Part shown: in pieces, positions 21,401 to 31,555 of the stretch | Layout: the number at the start of each line of letters is the position of its first letter | How positions within the stretch are numbered: the first letter of the stretch is position 1 | Assembly: GCA_958009055.1 (NCBI GenBank) | Contig: OY253664.1 | Coordinates: 248,001-312,000, forward strand | Length of the DNA: 64,000 nt | Reading direction: 5' to 3' | Source: Choricystis sp. odSpoLacu1 | Taxonomy: Eukaryota > Chlorophyta > Trebouxiophyceae | Notes under the pieces: model-generated | Seen by the model: only the letters and a program-made list of their open reading frames with translations | Told to the model about the DNA's origin: nothing | Database searches by the model: none | Made by a program: the position numbers and the translations under genes

Positions 21401-22593
21401 CCAGCGCGCCCGCCCGCAGCAGCAGGTTGGAGCCGGTGCACACGACGGCGCCCCACGCGGCGACACCAGGCATCACCGCCTCCCAGAAGTGGGCGTTGCC
21501 GTGGTTGAACACGTCGGCCGCGTCGTCCACATTGGCAAAGCGTTGGGGGGTGAGGACGAGGGCGACGGAGGGGGAGGAGGCGAGGGGGGGGAGGGCCCGC
21601 TTGAAAAAGTCGGGGGACGCGACCTGGTCGGCGTCGAAGACGGCGATGGCGTCGGTGTCGGGGACTTCGGAGCCGGCCGGGTAGATGAGGTAAAGGGCGT
21701 GGTTGAGGTTGGCGGCTTTGCCGTTGAGTTCGCCTTGGGAGGGGGGGTGAGGGAGAGGGACGGTGAGCGTCGCCGCGGCGTCCGTATCGCGTTTTGACCC
21801 TCCCTCCCAACCAACCTCCTTCTCTCTCACCTTGCCCCCTCGGCCGCCCCGACACGTAGCGCACGCCCTCATCCTTCAGAGACGCCACCCACGCCGCCTT
21901 GGCGGGGTCGTTGCCGTCGTCCAGCAGCCACACGGTGCGGGTCGCCCCCGCCGGCAGGTCGGCCGCGTGCAGCGCCCACACCGTCTCAGCCACGATGTCC
22001 ACCGCCTCCGTGTAGCAGGGGATGAGGACGTGAATGTGGTAGGGGAGGCGGGTGCCGGCGGGCGCGGGGCCGGGGGGGGCGGGGGCGCGGCGGCACGCGC
22101 ACATGCCAAACAGCGCGACCGCGGTGCAGCCCAGCATTTCGACGGCGAACACGAGGACGGCGTACCTGGGAAGGGGGAGGGAAATGTCAGCTATGCAACG
22201 CGCTGGGTCCGAGGGTTTGGGGAGGGGCGGGCGAGGCGGGCGGCGATGGGTCCATGCCGTTCGTGCGCGCGCGCCCGCACGCGCGCGGCATTGGGCTCTT
22301 TGCCCGTCGTTTTGCCACCCCCTCCTCCTCTCCACCACCCACTCACCACGTGTACTGGCCCAAGTCCAGGCTCGTCGTGGCCCGCACGTACGCGTAGTGC
22401 GCCCACACGACCAGGTAGGCGCCCCACAACACCGCGCGCGCGCGCGGCGCCACGACGAGCGCTGCGCGGCGGGGGCGGGGGCGGCGCCACCCCCCGCCGC
22501 CTTGACAGACGGCGGATGCGCGGCCGTCACCTCAGCCTCGGCGGCGGCGTCGCCGGCGCCGCGCGTGCGCACGCGCAGGCCGTCGCGCGCCAT
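18417..22593 (-). CDS. cellulose-synthase-type GT2 fused to GH9 endoglucanase
   Basis: One gene apparently encodes both a processive beta-glycan synthase and a membrane-tethered cellulase. Exons (minus): 22347-22593, 21831-22165, 21336-21733, 19765-21233, 19431-19658, 18959-19338 and 18417-18873, in phase, about 1170 aa. After a disordered N-terminus come two membrane segments, then the GT2 core: HVLIPCYTEA, WLLDDGNDP, NGKAANLNHAL, AVFDADQ, GSNLLLRAGALAAVGGF, VTEDHVLGM and RQRSRWAKG (D, DxD, TED, QxxRW). Several hydrophobic helices lead straight into GH9: DLVGGFYDAGDHIK, GGLAYADDWGTLRNSAN, LRYMLGDNPNRQSF, QQPHQRAASCP and SEVGIEYNAGF. The GT2 is closer to bacterial BcsA than to plant CesA, as no plant-specific insertion is seen. 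Two one-base C-run breaks occur in exon 4 (near 20633 and 20290); discounting both restores the length to a multiple of three. Confidence 0.85.
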
Positions 22594-22956
22594 TGAGAAG
22601 GCTTGTGTGTGTTTGGAGGTTTCCTCCTCCGGGCGCTCCCAGTGAGGCGTGGAAGAGGTGTCGCGCAATGTGCGCGGGACCAAGGAGGATGTGTGCTGAA
22701 CGCGGGGAGGCGCCCCCTCGCGAAACACTTGGAATAAGAAAGGGGGGGAGGAGTGATGAGCGTCGTCACACTCGGGCAAGAATTTCGGCGCTAGCCGAAT
22801 GAAAATTGCGACGTCTCTCTCCCAAACCCTCCCGCCTCCATCCTTCTCACAGCCAACACGCTGGCACCCCTCCCTGCACGCCGCGCCCACCGCGCGCGCG
22901 GGGGCGGGTGAGAGAGAGCCAGAGCGAAGAACACACGCGCCTGGAAAAACAAAGCT
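22594..22956. promoter_or_regulatory. shared divergent promoter, GT2-GH9 / XPOT
   Basis: A 363-bp gap between divergent start codons. No conserved element recognised. The promoter role is inferred from orientation. Confidence 0.35.
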
Positions 22957-25900
22957 ATGGCCGACGACCTGGAGCGCGCCGTCCTGTTCAGCTTTGACCA
23001 GACGGGGTCGGCGTCGCCCGAGCTCAAGGTGTGGGTGGTGGTGGTGGTGGGGAGGGTGTTTGCCTTTTCCTTCACGTGTCGGTTTTTCTCACCCACCCCC
23101 CTTTCCACCCACAGGCCCGCGCCCAAGCCTACCTGGACGCCGTGCGCGCCTCCCCCGACGGGTGGCGCGGCTGCCTGGCCCGGGCGGCGGAGCCGGGGGC
23201 GCCGGCGGAGGCTCGTTTTTGGTGTCTGCAAACGCTGCACGAGGTGGGAAAAGGGTTAAAAGGTAGGAAAGAGGGTTTCACCGCCTCTCCCCGGCTCTGC
23301 ATCAGACTCACACAACAGAACACGCACAAACCACCCCCAGCGCGTCACCTCGGGCCGCCACGCTGCCGCCCCCCCTGCCGACCGCGCCGCGCTGCGGGCC
23401 GGCGCGCTCGCGTGGCTCGCGCCCCCCCCCGCCCGGCGCGCCCGACCCCCCCCCCTTTGTGCGCAACAAGGGCGCCCAACTGCTGGCCGCCCTGACGGCG
23501 GCCGACTACCCGGCCGAGTGGCCCGAGTTTGTGGATGCCGCCCTGGCTGCTGCAGCGCGCGGGGCAGGCACCGGCGACACCCCTCCCTGCCCCGCCTCCG
23601 CGGACGCCTTTGTCCGCCTGCTGACCGCCCTGGATGACGATGTCATCGCGCTGGACGTGCCGCGGACGGCGGCTGCTGCCGCGGCGGGGGCCGCTTTGAA
23701 GGACGCGCTGCGGGGGGCGCCCCTCGCGGCTCTAGTGGACGGCCTCTGCCGCGTGGCAGCCGCCGCCGCCCCGGCCCGCCCCTCCCTTTCAGCAGCCGCT
23801 CTGTCCGTCGTCGGCCGCCTGGCCGCCTGGGGCGACATCGGCACCGTGGCATCGGGTGGTGTCGTGGCTTTGTTGTTTGGCGCGCTCGATGCTCCTGGCG
23901 CCCGTGCCGCCCCTGCCGCTGCAGCCGCGGGCGCCCTGGCCGCCATCGCGGCCAAACGCATGGAGGCGCCCGCCAAACTGGCCCTGCTGGCGGACAGTGG
24001 TCTCGCCGCCCGAGCGGCGGCGTGGGCGGCGGCCGCGGCGGCACACAGCACAGGCGCGCCCGCCCCCGCCCCCGCCCCTCCCCGCCGCGCGCGCGGCGCC
24101 GCGGTGCGCCTGCTGGCCGTCGTGGCGGGCGAAGTGTTGGACGCCTGGAAACGGGTGGAGGGTGGCGTCGCGGGCCTGGCGTCGTGTGGGTTGGAGGTGC
24201 CTCCGGACGCAGCCGCCGACGCGGCGGCCGCGTGCGGCGCGGCAGAAGGTCTCCTGGACGGCCTCCTGCCCCCCCTCGTGGCCGCCCTGCCCGCCCTGGC
24301 CCACTGTGGCGCGAGCCATGGGCGGGCGGCGTCGTGCTCTGCCTCGGAAGCGTCCAGTTTCAATGGCGACGCGGGGGGTGCGCACGCAGATGGTGACGCT
24401 GACGACGACGACGACGCGGACGCCGGCTCCTACGCTGCTGTCGCCTTCCTCACCGCCTACATCGCCCGCCTGCGCGCCCTCGCCAAGCGGGCGGGAGATG
24501 GCGGCCTGCCCCCCGGCGCGGGGAGGCACGTGGCTTCCATTTTAACCGCTGCCGCCGACGCCGCGCGCTGGCCGGCGACCGCCCCCCCCGCCCACCCCTC
24601 CCCCGCGGACGCGGACGCAGAGGATGCAGCGGTCGAGCGCCGTGCCGAACTGTTCGCCCTGGTGCGGGTGGCGGCGTCGTTGGATGCTGATGGTGCGGCT
24701 GCCGCCGTCGCGCGCGGACTGGACGCCGTCCTTCAACCTCGCTCCCCCCCTCCCCCCTTCCACGAAGTCGAGATCGCCATCGCCTGCCTCTACCACCTGG
24801 GCGAAGGCGCCCCCGAAGCCGCCGTCCGGCCTGCGGGGGCGCTGGGGTCTGCGGCTCGCGCGCTCGCGGCGGCGGGGTGTGGCGTCCCGCACGCGACCCA
24901 CCGCCTCGTGGCGGCCTCCCTGTTTGAGTGCCACGCCCGCTACGCGCGCGCCATTGGGGCTGATGCTGCTGCTTTGGGTGCAGCAGCAGCAGCGTTTTTA
25001 TCCGACGCGGGCGCTGCCCACGCCGACGCGCGGGTGGCCGCACGAGCTTCCTACCTTTTCGCTCGCTTTGCGCGCACCCTGCGCCAACCCCTGCTGGCCC
25101 GCCTGCCGACCCTGCTGCCCGCGCTGCGCCCCCTTCTCGACGATGTCGTCCAGGGCGCGGGAGAGAGAGCGGTGGGGCGGGGCGGGCGGGCGGCGGAGGC
25201 GGCAGCAGCCGGTCACGGCGGCAGCAGCAGCGCCCCCCGCGAAAAGAGTGACGATCGACTGTACCTCTTTGAAGCCGCGGGCCTCCTGCTCGGCCAGGCG
25301 GAGCTCGACCCCGCCGCCCAGCTGGACGCGGTGCACGCCCTGGTGGACCCTCCCCTGGCCGCCCTGGCGGCCGCGTTGCCGGCTGCTGCCGCGGCGGGGG
25401 GTGGGCCGGCAACTGCCGCGGCGGCTGCCACCGTTCGGACGGCGCTCGACGCGCTCGCGCGGTCGGCGCGCGGCTTCTCCCCCTCCCTCGCCCTGCGCGT
25501 CCGCCCCGCCGTCGGCGCCGCCCTGGCCCCGGCGGCTGATGCGGCCGTCGCTGTGCTCACACGGGCGGGGGGCGGGGCGGGCGCCCCCCCGGGCCGCCGC
25601 GCGCTGCGCGCGCGCGCCGCGTCGCTGCTGCACCGTTTGGTGGACACTCTAGGCCCCGCCCTCCTCCCCCTCCTCCCCGCCGCCGCCCGCGCCCTGCTGC
25701 CGACTCCTCCGTCTCCTTGTGATGTTGTCGATGCGGCCGCCCTGGTGGCTCAACTGGCGGCCGCGTATGGAGGGGATGCCGCGCCGTTGATGGCGGCGGT
25801 CCTGCCCGACATCGCCTCGGCCGCCGCCTCCGTCCTGCCCCCCGACCACGACTGGACAGGGGCGGCGGCGGCACCCCGGCGCCTGGGTGGTGATGGTGGT

Positions 25901-26575
25901 GGTGGTGGCGCCACCCCACCCCACCCCTCCGACGCCCCCCCTCCCCCCTCGGAAGAAGCGCGCGAGCGGGGCGCCGTCCAGCGCGCGCTCCTCGCCCTCA
26001 CCCACGCCCTCGCCTCCGCCCGCCTGGGCGCCGTCGCCCTGGCCGCCGCGTCGGGGCTGCTGGACGTGCTGCTGGCGTCCGCCTCCGCCCACGTGGACCC
26101 CGTGGTGCGGCGGGCGTGTGTGCAGAGTGTGCGGCGCCTCGTGGCGGACGCGGCCGCCGCGACGCCGCCGTCGCTGGCGCTGCCCCCCTTCCTGCGGGAC
26201 GCCGTCGTGCGCCGCGTCTGCCTGGCCGGCCTCGCGTCCTCCCGCCTGGACGCGCGGGATGGCGTGGTGGCGGCGTTGGTGGGGGATGTGGCCGCGTTGC
26301 TGGTGGACGCGGTGGCCGCCGCGCGCGCGCTCGTGGCCGCGGGGGTCGAGACGGCGGCCCCCATCGACGTCGCGGCCGACGCGGCCGCCGCCGGCTTCCC
26401 GCCCGCCGTGGCGGCCGCGGTGGCGGCCGCCATGGACGCGGGCGACGCCAAAGCCGCGCGCGCGGCGTTGAGGGGGGGGCTGCTGGAGATCGCGGGCGGC
26501 GCGGCGGCGGCGGCGTCGGCGGCCGCGCGCGCGCGCGCGTCGCGGCGCGCGCGGCAGCGGCGGCAGGCGGGGTGA
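22957..26575 (+). CDS. XPOT: exportin-T, tRNA nuclear export receptor
   Basis: Karyopherin that carries tRNA out of the nucleus with Ran-GTP (LOS1 in yeast, PAUSED in plants). Exons: 22957-23028, 23115-23243 and 23341-26575. The first two encode MADDLERAVLFSFDQTGSAS and FWCLQTLHE. Exon 3 carries FVRNKGAQLLAALTAADYPA and EWPEFVDAALAAA, then FVRLLTALDDDVIALDVPRT, which aligns well with exportin-T. The rest is Ala-rich HEAT-like helices, ending with SASAHVDPVVRRACVQSVRR. One frame change is needed in the C runs at about 23427-23457, just before FVRNKG. The remaining >1000 codons are open. Length is typical. Confidence 0.9.
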
Positions 26576-26889
26576 GAGACTAGTGTAGAAAACAAGCATG
26601 CTTTTTTCCTGCTTCTTTTGTTTGGGTTTGGGGGGAAGTGGGGGAAGCGCAACAGTCACAGGAAAAAGAAGGAAAAAAAAAAACACATTTTTTTTGGGGG
26701 GGGGGAGAAACACGCACACAAGAGAGAGGCGACGCCACAAAGATCCTCTCTTTTCTTGCCCAACAACACCAACGCAAGCGCGCGCTCCATGGTGTGCGTC
26801 TGGTGTGGTGTGGTGTGAAAACAAGGCAGCCAGGCAACGTGGCAGCCGGGAAAACGTGCAACCATCCACCCCTCGTTTTTCATCTTCTT
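26576..26889. other. XPOT 3' flank, convergent spacer, no gene
   Basis: Spacer between convergent genes with A11 near 26677 and a T8/G10 stretch at about 26690-26706. No coding or RNA feature recognised. Confidence 0.6.
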
Positions 26890-27911
26890 TCACGCCCCAG
26901 GCACCTTGCCCTCGCGCAGCTTCTTGCGCAGGCGCATCCGCTGGGCTTTGGTCATGCCCGCGGTGCCATCATCGGCGGCGGGCGCGGGCGGCGGCGGCGG
27001 CGCGCGCGGTGGTGGCGGCGGGCGCGGCGGTCTGTGAGAGGGGAGGGGGCGAGTTGGTTGGTTGAGCGACCGCTTGTTTTCGACCCTTCCTCTCTCCACA
27101 CCCACAACCATAAAGCACTCACTGCAGCACGTGCGCCGGCGGCGCATGGTACGTGGGGCGCGGCGCCACCGCGGGCACGCCGCGCGGCGGCGGCGCGCCG
27201 CCGTGCCCGCGCCCAGGGGCGCCCCGGCCGGCGGGGCCGGGGCCGCGCCCGCCACCGGGCGGCCCCCGGCCATAGCCTCGCCCGTTGGCGGCGGGCGGGG
27301 CGGCGTGGGGCGGGGGCGCGTGCGCGCGCGTCCCGGGCGCGGGGGGGCGCGGTTGGCCGGGGGCGGCCAGGCCGGGCACGTGGCGGTACTCGTCCGGGAA
27401 CTCGAGGTGCTGTTGTGTGTATGTTTGTGTGTGGGGGTGGCATTGTGTGAGCACGCGCCGTCCGACAAGGGCGACGTTTTTTTTTTATTGGCGGCCCCGC
27501 CGATCGCCCGGTCGTGCCGTCTTCCCCCCCTCCACACACGCGCTCCCTTACCTCCCTCCCACCAAACCACACACGCACCGCACACGTGGGCGGCTGCACC
27601 TGCAGCGGCCTCTCAAACGGGCGCTGTGGCGGGTGCTGGATGAAGCCTGCGGGAAAGAAAACGGAGGGATTGCGAACCGTCAGCGGGGAAGCACCCTGAG
27701 CGCCCGTGGCGCCGCCCTCTCCCTCCCACCCTCAGGCCAAAACCAGGCGACGTGCACGGCCGCTGGGTGCGCCCAATGTGGCAGGCAGCAAGCACGAACG
27801 TTGCGCATACACACTCGGCACGCAACACGCACCCGACCCGACCGTCGGCACTTCGATCGCCAGCGTGGCGGCGTCGATGCGCTCCTGCTGCGTCATGCTG
27901 CGGTACGCCAT
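26890..27911 (-). CDS. small Pro-rich protein with basic C-terminus, unknown function
   Basis: Family not recognised. Four exons with matching phases: 27833-27911, 27579-27646, 27123-27409 and 26890-27031, about 192 aa. The N-terminus is MAYRSMTQQERIDAATLAIE and continues into GFIQHPPQRPFERPLQVQPP and HLEFPDEYRHVPG. A long Pro/Gly/Arg-rich, RGG-like region follows (GRGYGRGPPGGGRGPGPAGR). The C-terminus MTKAQRMRLRKKLREGK is a basic helix. The RGG-like and basic parts suggest an RNA- or chromatin-associated factor, but that is inference. It is head-to-head with the CAP gene over 206 bp. Confidence 0.65.
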
Positions 27912-28117
27912 GGCGCGGGGGTGGTGGGGGGGGCGGGGCAGGGAGTGTGGAGAGGCGCGCAAAGGCGGCGGGGGGAGAGAGGGGCGCACACGCGCTTTGG
28001 AGTGGGGTGGCGTGCTTCTTTTCTTTCACAAGTTCTGTCGCGCAGACCCCCCGTCCTCCTTCCTACCCCTTGCAAACACACACACACACACACACCACAC
28101 GCCCACCACCCAACATA

Positions 28118-30244
28118 ATGCCACCACCCACCGCCACAGCCGCGTCCCTGGCGCTGACGGCTCTGCTGCTGGCCGCGCCCGCCGCGTCTGCCCCGCCGCG
28201 CGGCTCCATTGCGCCTCCTGTGCCCGCCACCCCCGTGACCCCGGAGACCGGCTTGGTGCGCGCCTATGGTGCGGATGGGGGGGCGTCCGTGCCTCCGCCG
28301 CCGTCTTGCGCGTCGGAAGCCGAGTGTGTCAAAGCGTGCGATGGCGGCGCCGACTGGACGCGCGGCGGGGAGGGGCGCCCTCCCACCGCCACCATGGCGG
28401 CCGAGGCGAGTATCAGGAGAGGGATGTGGGAGGAGAGAGGTGGGAGAAGGTGTGCGGGATGGAGGAGCGCGGCCGTAGCGACTCTAGATCGCCGCATGAG
28501 AAAAAAACGCGTCGGACTGCCCAAAAAAACCACCCTCCACCACAGCTCCTGGCCTGCACCAACGCCGTGCGCACGTCGCCCTCCTTCTTTGCCAAGTTTC
28601 TGACGGATGTGTGCGCTGCCGGCACCTGGCTCCCCGCCGCCGCCGCCCCGCGCCGCCGGCCGCTCGCGGCGCTGCCGCCGCTCACGGCGGCGGCGCAGGC
28701 TGCTGCCGACGACATGGCGGCCCGCAACAACTTTGGCCACGATGAGGGACGCAACGCGTCATCCCCGGCTGGTGGCCCCTCGTCCGCCACTGTCGACCGG
28801 GTGCGGCGCGCGGTGCCGGGGGCGCTGCGAGTGGGGGGGCTCGTTGCGGCGGGGTGGACGTCGCCGCTGGATGTGGTGGGGCAGCTGCTGTGCTCTGCCA
28901 AACACAGGGACGTGTTGTTGGTGAGTGTGTGAGGGAGGAGGGAGGCGAGGGAGGGGTGGAAAGAGAGCAAGATGGCGTGACTCTTTGTCTTCCCCAACTC
29001 ACACCTCCCCACCCCCCCCACTAGTACTGCGGCTTCGACGCCGCCGGCTGGGGCACCGCGTTCCCCACATCCTCCGCCGACTGGAAATCATACTACGCCG
29101 TCTACTTTGTGTACACGGGCGGCGCCAACTCGACCGAGAGGTGCGCGTGCGCGCCCGTGGGCGGTGCGCCCGCCCCCGGCTTGCCATCCTGGACGGCCGC
29201 CCCGGCTGCCGCGGGGGACAAGCCCACGTGGCGTGCCACGCCTGCAGCCACGGCGGGCGGGCCGACGTGGACGGCGCCCGCGCCGACTGCTGCTGCTGCG
29301 GCGCGCGTGCCGCCGCCCGCGCCGCCGGCGGCGGCGCCGGCCGCTGCCTCGCCCGTTGCTGCGTCTCCCTCCTCCGCCGACGATGCGGGCCCCACCCCCC
29401 CCGCCTTTGACCGGGCCAACCCGGGGGACCCCGACCCCGCCCAACTGGATGTGCGTGCGACGCCGACGCCGCTCCAGCGGCGGGTGCCTGCGCCGGCAAC
29501 GGTGCCTGCTGCGGCGACGCCTGCTGCTGCTGGGTCACCGGGGTCGACGACGGCTGCCAAGCCAGCTGCCACACCGGCGACCGCGGCGCCAACCACCACG
29601 CCTTCGCCCCCGCCGCCGCCGACGACCACGCCGCCGCCGCCGCCGCCGCCCACCACCACGCCTCCGCCGTCGCCGCCCTCCACCACCACCCCCGCGCCCA
29701 CGCTGGCTCCGCCTCGGCGGCAGACGCCGTCCCCTCCAAGCCCGCGGCCACCACCATTCCCACGCCGGCGGCCACCACAGCGGCGGCAAACCCCCCCTCC
29801 CCTCGCCCGCCCGCCATCTGCGCCATCAACATGGCCCTGCCATCGCGGGGTGGGCCCACCACCGCAGCCACCCCGGCCGCCCTCGTGTTTGTGGCGGGTG
29901 GTGGCGGCCGCGCGCTGGCGACGGCGGACGTGCGCGCTGTGATCGGCGGTGGTGGCGGCGACGTGAGCGTGGCGGCCGTGCTGAGGCACGGAAGCGGACA
30001 CTTGGTGCAGGTGGGGGAGAGAGAGAGTTGGGGAGAGGCGGGCTTTCAGGAAGCCTGCTGGCCAGAATCACTCACCCCTCATCCCCCCCGTCAGCTCTCC
30101 CTGCCCTCCAACTACACGGGCCCCGTCACCATCAACGTGGCCGCCACATCTGGCTTGACCCCGCTGCCTCTCGCCCTCACGTTTTGGGCGGGCGGCCGCC
30201 CCCCGGTTGCCGTGGCGGCAGCACTGCCGGCGGCGGTGTGGTGA
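28118..30244 (+). CDS. secreted CAP/SCP-domain protein with Thr/Pro-rich linker
   Basis: Predicted secreted or cell-surface protein of the CAP superfamily. Exon 1 (28118-28405) has a signal peptide (MPPPTATAASLALTALLLAA). Exon 2 (28546-28920) and exon 3 (29025-30010) hold the CAP-like core: LLACTNAVRTSPSFF, AADDMAARNNFGHDEGRNAS, WTSPLDVVGQLLCSAKHRDV, then YCGFDAAGWGTA and YYAVYFVYTG. A mucin- or hydroxyproline-rich-like region of Thr/Pro/Ala repeats (PTTTPPPPPPPTTTP) follows. Exon 4 (30095-30244) gives LSLPSNYTGPVTINVAATSG. Exon 3 has net two extra bases, so at least one frame break lies in the repeats (the frame changes before 29831). Intron 1 has a GC donor (GAG|GCGAGT). Confidence 0.75.
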
Positions 30245-30505
30245 GTGAAAAGGGCGTGAAAAAAGTGGGGAGTGTGTGTGTGGGGGGGGGGGAGAGTTTA
30301 TGTGTGTGTGCTTGTCGTGTGCGGTGTGGTGGGGGAGAGAGAGAGGGGCCACGCAAAACCGGGTGGTGAAAAAAAAAAAACACCTTTTTTCCCAATCAAA
30401 GTGTAGAGAAACGGGAGTCGGTGCGCCACGCCCGTGCCCTGGTTTATCTTGCAAATGCAAAAAACGTTTTTCAATCAATCAACACACACACTCTCGCTCG
30501 CCCTC

Positions 30506-31409
30506 TCACACTTCCAGCAACCCTTTGACATACACTTTGCCCTTCTCCATGAAGCCCAACGCCTTGGCCAGGCGCTCCACTTCCTCCACGTCGCCCTCCA
30601 CCGTCACGTCGGCGCTCGCGTCGTCGTCGGCCACCACAATTTTTACGGCCACCTCCTCATCCCGCTCCCCACGCTGCCAGTAGTACACCCCCGCCAATGG
30701 CGACAGCGCGGTCAGGCCGTACCACGCGCTGCCTCCAAACGGGGCCGCGATGGACAGCACGAGCGCGGTGGAAGCGAGCCCGCAAAACACGTAGAACACG
30801 AGGGCGGCGGCCTGCCCCCTGGACGCGGCGTAGCGCCCCACAAAGCGGATGACGTCGCCACTGCCGGCGACGCGGTAGTTGAAGGATGTGAAGTGGCGGT
30901 AGATTGCGCGCGCGGTGTCGTCGAGCGGGGCGGCGCCCGGGTTGGTGGGGCCGACCGCCACCTCGTACACGCGACGTACGCGCTTGGACTTGGGGGCGCG
31001 CTTGATCTGGGACCAGAGGCCTGGTTTTGGGAGAGTGGTGGGGTGGGTTGTTGGCGGGTCGAAACGAAGAAAAAACGCATCCCCGCGCTGCCCTGCCCCA
31101 AAAACCCCGCGCCCTCGTCCTCGTCCCCCCTCACACACACCACTCACCTGGCAACGATAACAGAAACAGGCCCAGCGTCACATAGTACGACTCCTTGGCA
31201 AAGCCGCCGCTGCCCACCGCGTCGGCCGCGGCAGCAGGGCCGCCAGCCGCCAGCCACAGCGCGGCCGCGGGAGGCAGCACGCTGAAAATAGAGCCGGAGA
31301 GCGAGTCCGAGGCAGGGGTGGCCCGGCAGGCGGGCGTGGCCGGGCGCGGTGCGACGCGGCGTGTGGGCGCGGCGAGCGCGCGGGCGCCAGCGCAAGGGGT
31401 GGCGCGCAT
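30506..31409 (-). CDS. CCB1: CCB1, cofactor assembly factor of the cytochrome b6f complex
   Basis: Thylakoid protein needed to attach haem ci to cytochrome b6. Exons 31148-31409 and 30506-31020 give 258 aa. The leader MRATPCAGARALAAPTRRVA is a plastid-type transit peptide. The mature part has GGFAKESYYVTLGLFLLSLP directly joined to GLWSQIKRAPKSKRVRRVYE, then TSFNYRVAGSGDVIRFVGRY, two more hydrophobic helices, and LSPLAGVYYWQRGERDEEVA. The end is EKGKVYVKGLLEV, as in plant CCB1. The sequence is intact. It shows that the organism is photosynthetic. Confidence 0.93.
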
Positions 31410-31555
31410 TGCAGGGTGTGGGGAAGAGAGGGGAGGCACTGGCTCCTGGAATGCGCGAGTGACGGGGAAGGTGCGGGTTCGTGGGGCCGGCGCGTTTGTT
31501 TTTTCTTTTGACGTTGTGTCGGGCTCTCGCGACGGTCGCGTTTGCACTTCTCTCT

